A stretch of DNA of 37,438 nucleotides from Pirellula sp. (GTDB lineage: Bacteria > Planctomycetota > Planctomycetia > Pirellulales > Pirellulaceae): NCBI GenBank assembly GCA_021736575.1, contig JAIPFP010000031.1, positions 1-37,438 of the forward strand. Reading direction: 5' to 3'. Below the pieces are notes generated by a model. The model made no database searches and had not been told where the DNA came from. It was given only the letters and a program-made list of their open reading frames with translations. A program made the position numbers and the translations under genes. The stretch's first letter is position 1. Each line of letters opens with the position of its first letter. Positions 14,804 through 23,563 of this stretch are shown one piece after another.

Positions 14804-16762
14804 ATGTACAAGGCTGCGGCGTTGCTGAGTTGTGTGGCTTGCTTGTTTTTCGTTCAAGGCTGCGGTAATTCCAGCACCCCGCCGACGACGGCCGCCAGTC
14901 CGGCATCTAGCCAACCATCTAGCCCACCATCTACCGGCAATTCTGGATCGGGTGAAGCTGCAGCGGTCTCAAGCGGACAAAGTGGCTCCTCGTCGGATGG
15001 ATATGACAGTTCAAACTCAGGATCTCCTCCTCAATCCTCAAGCATGCTAGCCGGACCAGGCAATCCGGGTTCTTCCGGTAGTGGAATGGGCGGAATGGGC
15101 GGAATGCCAAGTGGCAGCGGAATGCCAAGTGGCAGCGGAATGGGTGGAATGGGTGGAATGCCAAGTGGCAGCGGATACAACTCTGGGGGAGAGGGTTCAG
15201 GAAATGGCGATTATGGTTATGGATCGTCCGGACCTGGTGGTATGCCTGGACCTGGCGGCGAAGGTGGCTCAGACGCTTACGGATACGGAGCTGGTGGAAT
15301 CGCAGGGGGAGGAATGGGAGCGGGAGGAATGGGAGCGGGAGGATACGGTGCCGGCGGAATCGCTCGTCGCGCAGCTCCCAAAAAATTGACTCTCAAAGAA
15401 CGTGCTACGGCCGCATTTCAGGTGGGAAATACCAAGCGCGCTTACACGCTTCTAGAAGCCTCCGCTATTCAGGCGTCGGATGAGGATGCATCGGAAATAT
15501 TGTCCCATTACCGTTGGGCACAGCATCATGAGCGACCGCAGCTCGGCATTACGATCGCCGTTGGAGCAACGATCAAGAATCCGCTCAACGTCCCGGACTT
15601 GGCTCCCATAGGTTCGGGCGCTGCCAACCAAAACCAAGGAGGCTATGGTGGCATGGAAGGAATGGCGGGACCAGGCGGATCCGATGCCTCAGCCGGAAAG
15701 AAAAAAAGCTTTGCAGAAGTATCCGGTTCCTTTGGTAAACAACTCGTACAAGCTGTCTCCGACAAACATGGAGAAGGGCTTTGGACGGATGCATTTCGCG
15801 AAGTCTCGCTTGGTCGCCCAAGGAATCCTGTCGGCGGTGATGCCGGAGGGTATGGCACAAGTGGCTATGGTCCAGGTGGCTATGGTGCGGGCAGTGAAGG
15901 AGATGGATACGGCGGAAATTCCGGTGGTCCAGGATTGAATCCAGGCGGAATGTCCCTCAAGTTTTTTCAAGGACCGGGAAAGCTCGGCGCTTTTTTAGGA
16001 CCGGATGGGGGACAAAGCGGAAATTCGGAACAGCCTGGCATGGGACCAGGCGGTATGGGACCAGGCGGTATGGGACCAGGCGGTATGGGAGCACCTGGTA
16101 TGGGGCCAGCCGGTATGGGAGGACTTGATATGGGTCCAGGTGGAATGCCGGGCTTCGGCCCAGATTTTAAGCTTCCCGCCGGCTCAACTCCGATAGGTCC
16201 CGGCATGACCTACATCGGGGTAGACGAATCCAGCAAGTTGATTAAGAAGGCCGCCCAAGAAGGTTATGACTGCCTCATGATTTTTGAACTCGAAATCGGC
16301 TTCAACCGAATACTAAACAAAGCAAACAACGACACCCGTATCAAAGTTCTCGTGCCAAATGAAGTCGTCAAAGACACCGAGGGAGTCTTTTCTTCCAAGA
16401 AGCTCAACAATATTGCTGCATTAAAGGCAAAGAACGGTGGCCAGTCTGATGGCGTGGATGACGTTGTCGAATTGGTGGTCAAGAAAACAGTCGAGAAATT
16501 CGGTCTGCAAGAAATCCCCTCAACGCTAACTCTTGCTGAAGTTAAAAAGAGTATAGCTGCCTTGATCGACGACAAAGATCGGCCGGTTATGGAACGACTT
16601 AGCGAAATCAATTTTTATTACGCCAAGGGTTACATTGACGAAAATGAGAAGGCATCCGCGTTTGAAAGAATAGACGAGAAGCTTGGTTCAACCTTGGCGA
16701 CAGGCACCTCATCGGAAAAACTTGCTGCCATCGAGAAATTGCTGGAGCGAGATGCCAAGTAA
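14804..16762 (+). CDS. Large Gly/Met-rich lipoprotein
   Basis: A 652-residue protein with signal peptide and lipobox (CLFFVQGCGN), so an envelope lipoprotein. Residues about 25-195 are Ser/Gly/Pro-rich and include GMGGMPSGSG repeats. Residues about 195-250 (KKLTLKERATAAFQVGNTKRAYTLLEA) and about 455-650 form two non-repetitive segments of ordinary composition, the second with EIGFNRILNKANNDTRIKVLVP. Between them lie more Gly-rich repeats, including seven MGPGG-type pentapeptides. The folded parts may be periplasmic domains held by flexible linkers. I do not recognise the family. It precedes the PSD1-type gene by about 135 bases on the same strand. Confidence 0.8.
   Translation: MYKAAALLSCVACLFFVQGCGNSSTPPTTAASPASSQPSSPPSTGNSGSGEAAAVSSGQSGSSSDGYDSSNSGSPPQSSSMLAGPGNPGSSGSGMGGMGGMPSGSGMPSGSGMGGMGGMPSGSGYNSGGEGSGNGDYGYGSSGPGGMPGPGGEGGSDAYGYGAGGIAGGGMGAGGMGAGGYGAGGIARRAAPKKLTLKERATAAFQVGNTKRAYTLLEASAIQASDEDASEILSHYRWAQHHERPQLGITIAVGATIKNPLNVPDLAPIGSGAANQNQGGYGGMEGMAGPGGSDASAGKKKSFAEVSGSFGKQLVQAVSDKHGEGLWTDAFREVSLGRPRNPVGGDAGGYGTSGYGPGGYGAGSEGDGYGGNSGGPGLNPGGMSLKFFQGPGKLGAFLGPDGGQSGNSEQPGMGPGGMGPGGMGPGGMGAPGMGPAGMGGLDMGPGGMPGFGPDFKLPAGSTPIGPGMTYIGVDESSKLIKKAAQEGYDCLMIFELEIGFNRILNKANNDTRIKVLVPNEVVKDTEGVFSSKKLNNIAALKAKNGGQSDGVDDVVELVVKKTVEKFGLQEIPSTLTLAEVKKSIAALIDDKDRPVMERLSEINFYYAKGYIDENEKASAFERIDEKLGSTLATGTSSEKLAAIEKLLERDAK
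15083..15173 (+). repeat. Gly/Met-coding tandem repeat (9- and 18-base units)
   Basis: The units GGAATGGGC (GMG) and GGAATGCCAAGTGGCAGC (GMPSGS) alternate over about 90 bases in frame. Copies are nearly identical at the DNA level, which points to recent expansion. Confidence 0.8.
16040..16144 (+). repeat. 15-bp tandem repeat, seven units, coding for MGPGG
   Basis: Units 1-3 are identical (ATGGGACCAGGCGGT); units 4-7 have drifted to MGAPG, MGPAG, MGGLD and MGPGG. The frame is kept throughout. Confidence 0.9.
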
Positions 16763-16811
16763 AAACGGACTAATGCTTAATAAAGCCCTAGTTTTCGGGT
16801 ATGCTTCGTTG

Positions 16812-16874
16812 TGCGACGTTCCGCGTCGCAGGAATCACGACGGTGGAGCGTCGTGCAACTTAGTAGCTCACGAC
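16812..16874 (+). promoter_or_regulatory. Hairpin-rich leader before the PSD1-type gene
   Basis: TGCGACG at 16812-16818 pairs with CGTCGCA at 16824-16830, and CACGACG at 16836-16842 pairs with CGTCGTG at 16849-16855. The second right arm can instead pair with CACGAC at 16869-16874. The structure ends about 24 bases before the likely ATG at 16898. It is either an attenuator-like leader or a dispersed planctomycete palindrome; the sequence alone does not decide. Confidence 0.4.
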
Positions 16875-16897
16875 TTCGGCAAAAGATAGTTTCGCCG

Positions 16898-19819
16898 ATG
16901 ACCTGCCGAATCCCGCCGAAAGCGACTGTTGTGCACCAACGTTCATCAATACTTCTTTTCTGCACGGTCGGTTTTGTCGCATGGGCGTCCGCTTCGCTCA
17001 AGGCGGACGATGCGGAATTGGACGCGTCCGACGATCGCGTTGTTTTCTTTGAAAACAAGGTCCGCCCGCTTCTGGTGAAACGCTGTCTTGATTGCCATTC
17101 GTCGGATGCCGAGATCAACGGAGGGCTTGCGCTTGACTCGAAAGCGGGTTGGCAACTTGGCGGAGATTCAGGACCGGCCATCAATCAGGACGATTGGCAA
17201 AAGAGTTTGCTTTGGATAGCTACCAACTATCGCAATCCGCATCTGCAAATGCCACCCGATGGCAAGTTGGCGGAGCCGGAAATAGAGATTATTCGTACTT
17301 GGCTCAGTCAAGGCGCGGTCGATCCGAGGGTAGCAACGACCGTTAAGAAGACAAACAGCGCTGCTTTGAGTGTCGAAGACTCGCAACAACACTGGGCGTA
17401 TCGGAAAATTGAGAGCAACAGGGTAACAAACCCTACCAACCCGAGCGGCAATGTCATTGATGCTTTCTTGTCGCCTCGTCAGGCTTCTGCGGGTCTTGAG
17501 CCAGCCGACAAAGCCTCGATGTCCGTTCTTCGTCAACGATTGTGGCTTGATCTACACGGGCTAAGGCCCGACGCGGTCGCGATCCAAGCGAGTCCTGATT
17601 TTAATCAGGAATGGGACGAACAGGCTTACGATCAATATGTGGAAAGCCTGCTTGCCTCACCTCGTTTTGGCGAACGATTCGCAAGGCACTGGATGGATGC
17701 AGTTCGGTTTGCGGAGTCGATTACGTTGCGTGGATTTGTGCTATCGGACGCGTGGCGTTACCGAAACTATTTGATTCGATCGTTTAACTCGGACAAATCC
17801 ATCTCGCAGTTTTTTCGAGAGCAGATTGCGGGGGATCTGATGCCCTCGGACAACGTTGAGCAGCGAACCGAGCAACTGACTGCAACGTCGATGTTAGCCA
17901 TCGGCGATACCAATCTCGAAGAGCAAGACAAGAAACAATTGGAAATGGATTATGTCGATGAGCAATTGGATATGATTGGCAGAGTCTTGCTCGGTCAGAC
18001 GATCGGTTGTGCTCGATGCCATGACCACAAATTCGATCCCATTCCGACTCGCGACTACTATGCTCTTGCTGGTATCTTGAAGTCGTCCATCGCACTGGAT
18101 CATTCCAATGTCTCGAATTGGGTACGCGTCCCGCTGCCTCTAGATAGCCAAACGGAAAACACGTTTGCGAGCATCGCTTCCGAAAAAGCGGATTTGAAGA
18201 AACAGCTCGAAACGATCAAGAAGCGACTGCAATCGAGTTCGAATTCAAGTTCGTCGCTTGTTGTGGCTACGGAAGATCTCGATGGAATTGTGGTGGACGA
18301 TGATTCAGCTCAAAAAACCGGGGATTGGCAAGCTTCTTCGTCGGTGAAGGTTTATGTGGGGTCCGGCTATTTACACGATCACAACACAGGCAAGGGAACG
18401 AAGTCCGTACGCTTCGAACCTAAGAATCTTAAGCCTGGTACTTACAGGGTGAGACTCTCGTATAGCCCGGGCGAAAATCGAACCAATGCCGCCATGGTTC
18501 GGATCTTCTCCGCCGATGGAGAAGATGTCGTTCGGATCGATCAAACCGTCAAGCCTAAGGATAATGGCTTATGGCAAACGCTCGGATCTTATCGTTTTGA
18601 ACCGAATGGTCAGGCCACGGTCGTTATTAGCAATCAAGACTCGACCGGCCACGTCGTAGCGGATGCGGTTCAGTTCCTGCCAGATGCAGCAAACGAAAAA
18701 GAGACGCTCAATGAGTCAGCCTCTAAACCTGTCTCTGTGAGCAAGCAAGACCTTGAATCGCTTCGAAAGAAAGCAGCTCTATTGGAAGCCGAGCTTAAGA
18801 AATTGCAATCGAGGTTGGATAACAGGCCGATGGTCATCTCGGTAAGGCCGATGGACAAACCGATGGATCTTGCAATTCATGTTCGTGGAAGCGTTCATCA
18901 ATTGGGGGCAGTCGTACCACGGGGCTACTTGAGTTGCGTCCCGAGCATGGAAACAACGGTACCGATTGGGCAGGATTCAAATGGACGCTTGGAATTAGCC
19001 AATTGGATCGCATCCGACGAGAACCCGCTATCCGCTCGCGTCTACGTAAACCGCGTTTGGTACTGGCTGATGGGAGATGGTATTGTTCGTTCCATCGATA
19101 ACTTTGGTACGACCGGAGAGTTACCTGGCCATCCAGAGTTGTTGGATTTTCTGACTCTTCAATTCATTCAGCACGGTTGGTCGACGAAGTGGTTGGTGCG
19201 GGAAATCGTTCGGTCCGAGAGCTATCAGCGTTCAAGTCGATGTTCGTCCGACGCGTTGGAAAAGGATCCGGATAATCGGTTGTTTGCACGCGGTTGCGTT
19301 CGACGATTGGATGCGGAAGCGATCCGTGATTCACTATTGAGCATCAGCGGTGAACTGGATCTAGGCAGTCAAATAGATTCGGTCATACCTGCGGAAATGA
19401 AAGAAGACTACAAGTTCTCTCACCGCGCCCGCTACCGATCGCTATATGGGCCTTTGTTTCGAAACTCTCCGCTTGAGCTATACACGGAATTCGATGGAGC
19501 GAATCCAAGCTTTCCTATCAGTAAACGCTCGCGGAGCACGATTGCCCCGCAGGCTCTAGCATTGCTCAATAGCGATTGGGTTGCGGAGCGAGCGTCGAAA
19601 TTCGCAACTCGCGTTGCCAATTCAAACACAATGTCGAATGAACAGAAGATAGACTGTTGCTTCTTGTCGACGGTGAGTCGGCCCGCAACCGAACTAGAAA
19701 CGGCTTGGGCAAAGTCGTTGATCGAAGCGTCGACCACTCGGTCCGGATCGGCGGATACCGTTTGGTGCGATTTAGTTCGTGATCTGGTAGCGTCCATCGA
19801 TTTTCGCTTTATTGAATAG
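16898..19819 (+). CDS. PSD1-type protein: cytochrome c, DUF1549, DUF1553
   Basis: A 973-residue exported protein of the family expanded in planctomycetes. I use the ATG at 16898, giving a leader with hydrophobic core (SSILLFCTVGFVAWASAS), rather than the GTG at 16811, which would put a hairpin region inside the gene. The heme-binding CLDCH (Cys63, Cys66, His67) starts a cytochrome c-like domain. DUF1549 follows, with ASPRFGERFARHWMDAVRFAES and the second CARCHDHKFDPIPTRDYYAL. Residues about 450-620 hold an inserted beta-sandwich (GTYRVRLSYSPGENRTNAAM, VVADAVQFLP) that resembles golvesin/xanthan-lyase carbohydrate-binding domains. DUF1553 ends the protein. DUF1501 follows at once, as usual. 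Biochemical role is not established. Confidence 0.92.
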   Translation: MTCRIPPKATVVHQRSSILLFCTVGFVAWASASLKADDAELDASDDRVVFFENKVRPLLVKRCLDCHSSDAEINGGLALDSKAGWQLGGDSGPAINQDDWQKSLLWIATNYRNPHLQMPPDGKLAEPEIEIIRTWLSQGAVDPRVATTVKKTNSAALSVEDSQQHWAYRKIESNRVTNPTNPSGNVIDAFLSPRQASAGLEPADKASMSVLRQRLWLDLHGLRPDAVAIQASPDFNQEWDEQAYDQYVESLLASPRFGERFARHWMDAVRFAESITLRGFVLSDAWRYRNYLIRSFNSDKSISQFFREQIAGDLMPSDNVEQRTEQLTATSMLAIGDTNLEEQDKKQLEMDYVDEQLDMIGRVLLGQTIGCARCHDHKFDPIPTRDYYALAGILKSSIALDHSNVSNWVRVPLPLDSQTENTFASIASEKADLKKQLETIKKRLQSSSNSSSSLVVATEDLDGIVVDDDSAQKTGDWQASSSVKVYVGSGYLHDHNTGKGTKSVRFEPKNLKPGTYRVRLSYSPGENRTNAAMVRIFSADGEDVVRIDQTVKPKDNGLWQTLGSYRFEPNGQATVVISNQDSTGHVVADAVQFLPDAANEKETLNESASKPVSVSKQDLESLRKKAALLEAELKKLQSRLDNRPMVISVRPMDKPMDLAIHVRGSVHQLGAVVPRGYLSCVPSMETTVPIGQDSNGRLELANWIASDENPLSARVYVNRVWYWLMGDGIVRSIDNFGTTGELPGHPELLDFLTLQFIQHGWSTKWLVREIVRSESYQRSSRCSSDALEKDPDNRLFARGCVRRLDAEAIRDSLLSISGELDLGSQIDSVIPAEMKEDYKFSHRARYRSLYGPLFRNSPLELYTEFDGANPSFPISKRSRSTIAPQALALLNSDWVAERASKFATRVANSNTMSNEQKIDCCFLSTVSRPATELETAWAKSLIEASTTRSGSADTVWCDLVRDLVASIDFRFIE

Positions 19820-19832
19820 GGCCGTGAACCAA

Positions 19833-21248
19833 ATGATGCACCGACGTTTATTTCTCAACTCCACTGCCTGCGGCTTTGGGTCACTCGCAACCGCTTCGCT
19901 CTTGTCTCAATGGGCAACCGAACCTCGCGTTTTCGCCAACGAAATTGCGACATCGAGCGGACTCCATCATCCAGCCAAAGCGAAGCGGGTCATTTTTCTC
20001 TTCATGCAAGGTGGCGTTAGCCAAGTTGACTCGTTCGACCGCAAGCCATTGCTTGAGCAGCGGGATGGGGAAATGATGGAGTTTGACGATGCCCGTGAGT
20101 TTGCAAACAAAGGGACGGTTGGCTCAAAGCAACGCGTGATGAAATCGCCATGGGAATTTAAACAATACGGTCAGACGGGGCGTTGGGTGTCGGATTTGTT
20201 TCCCAAGATGGCTGAGCATGTCGACCGAATGGCCTTGATTCATAGTATGCACACCGAGGGCGTTGCGCATGGACCGGCGACGTTGTTTTTGCACAGTGGC
20301 TCACAGAACTTTATTCGGCCGTCGATGGGATCATGGATCCATTACGGGATCGGTTCCGAGAATGACAATCTTCCGGGGTTTGTCTCGATCGCTCCCTCGA
20401 TTGGCAATGGAGGGCCTCGCAATTATGGCAGCGCTTTTTTGCCCGCTCGCCATCAAGGGACTCCGATAGGCAAAGCAGGAGAAAGTCAGCTACGCATCGA
20501 TTATTTGAATGCGACCGGCGATTCGTCCAGTCGATCGAAGTTGGATCAGATTCAAAAACTCAATCGCCTTCAGCTTGATCGACGCGGAAACCAAGACAGC
20601 GAGCTAGATGCAGTCATCGAGTCGTACGAGATGGCTTGGCGAATGCAATCGACGGCGCCGGAGTTACTGGACTTCACCACCGAGTCCGAAGAAACCAATC
20701 GTCTCTACGGGCTCGATCAAAAGGAGACCGAATCGTATGGGCGCAAGTGTTTGCTCGCTCGAAGGCTCTGCGAATCAGGTGTTCGATTTGTCCAGGTGAA
20801 TTACGGAGACAACTCTGCTAACCCCGCATGGGATCAGCATTCCAATCTCCCCAAGCACGCGGACCATGCTCGCGCGGTCGATCAGCCAATTGCGGGACTC
20901 ATGACCGATTTGGCGCGGCGGGGCCTTCTGGAAGACACTCTGGTTTGGTGGGGTGGAGAGTTTGGGCGGGCTCCCTATGCCCAACAGAACGGAACCGGAC
21001 GCGACCACAATCCGGGCGGCTTTACCGTATGGCTAGCCGGCGGCGGTATTCAACCAGGCATCGCCTATGGCCAAACCGACGAGTTCGGCCATCGAGCAAT
21101 TCACGACAAAGTGCACATGCACGACTTGCACGCCACCGTCTTGCACTTGCTCGGAATCGATCATGAAAAACTAACGTTCAAGCACGCTGGCCGCGATTTC
21201 CGACTCACGGACGTGCATGGTCGAGTTGTGCACAGAATTATTTCATAG
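19833..21248 (+). CDS. DUF1501 protein with Tat signal
   Basis: A 471-residue protein whose N-terminus HRRLFLNSTACGFGSLATASLL is a twin-arginine signal, so it is exported folded. The body has the DUF1501 hallmarks: KRVIFLFMQGGVSQVDSFD near the start, MHTEGVAHGPATLFLHSG, WWGGEFGRAPYAQ, GRDHNPGGFTVWLAGGGIQPG and HDLHATVLHLLGIDHEKLT near the end. These patterns place it in the alkaline-phosphatase/sulfatase-like fold, although its reaction is unknown. It starts about 14 bases after the PSD1-type stop, the near-universal gene order for this pair, so they are co-transcribed and probably cooperate. Starts at 19824 (GTG) and 19836 (ATG) are also possible. Confidence 0.93.
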   Translation: MMHRRLFLNSTACGFGSLATASLLSQWATEPRVFANEIATSSGLHHPAKAKRVIFLFMQGGVSQVDSFDRKPLLEQRDGEMMEFDDAREFANKGTVGSKQRVMKSPWEFKQYGQTGRWVSDLFPKMAEHVDRMALIHSMHTEGVAHGPATLFLHSGSQNFIRPSMGSWIHYGIGSENDNLPGFVSIAPSIGNGGPRNYGSAFLPARHQGTPIGKAGESQLRIDYLNATGDSSSRSKLDQIQKLNRLQLDRRGNQDSELDAVIESYEMAWRMQSTAPELLDFTTESEETNRLYGLDQKETESYGRKCLLARRLCESGVRFVQVNYGDNSANPAWDQHSNLPKHADHARAVDQPIAGLMTDLARRGLLEDTLVWWGGEFGRAPYAQQNGTGRDHNPGGFTVWLAGGGIQPGIAYGQTDEFGHRAIHDKVHMHDLHATVLHLLGIDHEKLTFKHAGRDFRLTDVHGRVVHRIIS

Positions 21249-21279
21249 CAGAGCAAATCAACGAATCGAACCATTTCGA

Positions 21280-22716
21280 ATGCAGAAGACCGAAGAGGAT
21301 GGCTTGATGGGGCTCGTGCCCCCGACAAACTCAGAAATGGGTGTGGTCCACATAAGCCGTCCGATGTTGCATCCCAATATCTACCGAAAACGCATCCTCG
21401 AGGTTGAGGGGAACCCAGTCGCTGGCCAATGGGTCGCCGTCTACCATCAGCAATTGCCCCGCGAAACCAATCGGCGAGACGGCGACTCCCGTGACGGTGC
21501 CTCCCGTGACGGCGGCTCCCGTGACGGCGGCTCTAGGCAAGGTGGCTTCGTGGATAGACGGGAATCCGCGTACGGTCCTACTTCCAGCTCGAGCTCGAGC
21601 TCGAACTCTTACTCGAATTCTTCGCCGAGGGAACCGCGTGGCACTCCCCAGTTATTTGCATACGGCATCTACAATCCAAAATCGGAAGTTGCCGTAAGGC
21701 TCTACTCATGGTGGGGGCAATGGCCAGACGACGCTTTCTGGGAAAGCAAGATCCGAGATGCGGTATCGTTGCGGCGGGATATTCTCAAACTCGATAAAGT
21801 TACAGACGCGTATCGAGTTCTGCATGGTGAATCGGACGGCACACCGGGTCTCGTTGTCGATCGTTATGGCGACTGTTTGAGTGCGGAAGTGTTTAGCTTG
21901 GGGATGTACAAACGCTGCGAACCGATCTTGGCAATGCTCGCCAAGGAACTGGGGACCAAGCATACACTCATTCAAGAATGCCCCCAGTTTATTAGTCAAG
22001 AAGGCTGTTCGGTTGCAAATCGGGCGTCACCTGAGTTGCCATCGAGCGTGGTGATCAACGAAAACGGAGTGAAATATCGCGTTCACTTTGGGACAGGCCA
22101 CAAGACTGGTTTCTTTTGCGATCAACGCGATAATCGACATCGACTGGCGCAACTATGCGAAGGAAAATCGGTTTTGGATCTGTGCTGTTACACGGGCGGC
22201 TTTTCGGTGCAAGCGGCCAAGGCTGGTAACGCTTCCGAAGTGACTGGAGTCGATTTGGATGCGGAACCGCTCGCTACGGCGAAGAAGAATGCCGACATCA
22301 ATCAGACCCGCGTACGTTTTGTTCAATCGGACGCATTTGCTTTTATGCGTGACATGTTGCGAATCGGCCGACAATACGATGTAGTTGTGTTGGATCCACC
22401 GAAACTGATACGCTCCCGATTGGAACTTGAGGAGGGGAGTCACAAACACTTCGACCTAAATCGGCTTGCTATTCAACTGGTCAAGCCAGGCGGAATATTA
22501 CTGACGTGCTCCTGTGCGGGGTTATTGGACGATGAGTCCTTTCACGGTATCGTACGTTCTGCCGCCAAGGCAACGGGGTTTGACGATTCGGGTAGTCCTT
22601 TACCTCCCCGGACTCTACAAATCTTGCACTCGCACGGAGCTGCTCCGGATCACCCCGTTGTGGCTCATTGCCCTGAAACAGGCTACCTTAAGAGTATTTG
22701 GGCAAGAGTTTTATAA
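21280..22716 (+). CDS. RlmI-like 23S rRNA (cytosine-C5) methyltransferase
   Basis: About 478 residues from the ATG at 21280; an upstream GTG at 21217 would overlap DUF1501 by 32 bases and is less likely. The N-terminal part (HISRPMLHPNIYRKRILEVEG) and FAYGIYNPKSEVAVRLYSW are the two sides of a PUA-type RNA-binding domain, split by a low-complexity insert rich in Arg, Asp, Gly and Ser. The central RlmI/RlmK domain contains LHGESDGTPGLVVDRYGD. The Rossmann methyltransferase has motif I VLDLCCYTGGFSVQAA, the acidic SAM contact GVDLDAEP, the VVLDPPKL motif and LTCSCAGLL with candidate catalytic cysteine. It should methylate C1962 or a similar cytosine of 23S rRNA using SAM. Confidence 0.9.
   Translation: MQKTEEDGLMGLVPPTNSEMGVVHISRPMLHPNIYRKRILEVEGNPVAGQWVAVYHQQLPRETNRRDGDSRDGASRDGGSRDGGSRQGGFVDRRESAYGPTSSSSSSSNSYSNSSPREPRGTPQLFAYGIYNPKSEVAVRLYSWWGQWPDDAFWESKIRDAVSLRRDILKLDKVTDAYRVLHGESDGTPGLVVDRYGDCLSAEVFSLGMYKRCEPILAMLAKELGTKHTLIQECPQFISQEGCSVANRASPELPSSVVINENGVKYRVHFGTGHKTGFFCDQRDNRHRLAQLCEGKSVLDLCCYTGGFSVQAAKAGNASEVTGVDLDAEPLATAKKNADINQTRVRFVQSDAFAFMRDMLRIGRQYDVVVLDPPKLIRSRLELEEGSHKHFDLNRLAIQLVKPGGILLTCSCAGLLDDESFHGIVRSAAKATGFDDSGSPLPPRTLQILHSHGAAPDHPVVAHCPETGYLKSIWARVL
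21478..21537 (+). repeat. 15-bp tandem repeat, four units, coding for DGxSR
   Basis: Four in-frame units (GACGGCGGCTCCCGT and near copies) encode DGDSR, DGASR, DGGSR, DGGSR inside the rRNA methyltransferase gene. They form the start of a disordered insert that splits the N-terminal RNA-binding domain. Confidence 0.88.
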
Positions 22717-22725
22717 GGTCATGAC

Positions 22726-23538
22726 ATGAAGTTTGCGATTTGCAACGAGACGTTTGGAGACTGGCCGATCGAACAAGGCTTCGAAGCGGCCAGAAAGTTC
22801 AATTACACGGGCATCGAGGTAGCTCCGTTCACACTTGGAAACAGCGTTTACGAAATCACAACGCAGCAGCGACGCGATTATTTGGAATGCGCGAAAAAGC
22901 ATGGACTGGAAATCGTAGGGTTGCACTGGCTGCTTGCCAAAACAAACGGCATGCATCTTACGGTCGGTGATGCTGAGGTCCAGAACCGGACACTCGATTA
23001 CTTGATCGCGCTCGTTCAGTTATGCAGCGATCTCGGTGGCAAAATTATGGTGTTGGGATCTCCCATGCAACGCAACTTTCCCGCGACCATGACTCATGCT
23101 ACGGCGATGGATAATGCGGCCAAGTTGCTAAGCCAAGTTGTCCCCGCGCTTGAAAAGCACGATGTGAGGCTGGCGATCGAACCCCTTGGACCCCAAGAAG
23201 GAAATTTCCTCAATCACGCTTCTCAAGCGAGAGAATTGATCGAAAAAATAGGAAGCCCAAATGTCAAGTTGCATTTGGACGTCAAAGCCATGAGCAGCGA
23301 AGGCACGCCGATCGATTCGATCATTCGCGACCACGCAGACATCATGATCCACTTTCATGCAAACGACCCCAATCGATTGGGGCCCGGAATGGGCGACGTG
23401 GATCAGCGCCCGATTTTCAAAGCCTTGAAGCAGGTCGACTACGCGGGCTGGGTGAGCGTCGAGGTTTTTGACTACTCACCTGGAGTGGATCGCATTCTTG
23501 GAGAAAGCATGGCCAATATGTTGGCCGTGTGTGAATAA
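22726..23538 (+). CDS. Sugar-phosphate isomerase/epimerase family (xylose-isomerase-like TIM barrel)
   Basis: A 270-residue TIM-barrel protein of the AP-endonuclease-2/xylose-isomerase-like superfamily. It starts with KFAICNETFGDWPIEQGFEAA and GIEVAPFTLG, continues with GGKIMVLGSPMQRNF, LAIEPLGPQEGNFLN (Glu metal ligand), KLHLDVKAMSSEG (His/Asp), HFHANDPNRLGPG (His) and ends with GWVSVEVFDYSPG (Glu). These residues make a metal centre for sugar isomerisation or epimerisation. The substrate is unknown; inosose and hydroxypyruvate isomerases are relatives. It starts 10 bases after the methyltransferase stop, so they may share a transcript without sharing a function. A palindrome array follows and may end transcription. 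Confidence 0.88.
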   Translation: MKFAICNETFGDWPIEQGFEAARKFNYTGIEVAPFTLGNSVYEITTQQRRDYLECAKKHGLEIVGLHWLLAKTNGMHLTVGDAEVQNRTLDYLIALVQLCSDLGGKIMVLGSPMQRNFPATMTHATAMDNAAKLLSQVVPALEKHDVRLAIEPLGPQEGNFLNHASQARELIEKIGSPNVKLHLDVKAMSSEGTPIDSIIRDHADIMIHFHANDPNRLGPGMGDVDQRPIFKALKQVDYAGWVSVEVFDYSPGVDRILGESMANMLAVCE

Positions 23539-23563
23539 AAGTGGGCACAAGGTCGTTGGAGAA

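Noticed and set aside
16811-16897. GTG start of the PSD1-type gene
   Set aside because: It would add 29 basic residues before the signal peptide and place the coding start in a double-hairpin leader; ATG 16898 fits better.
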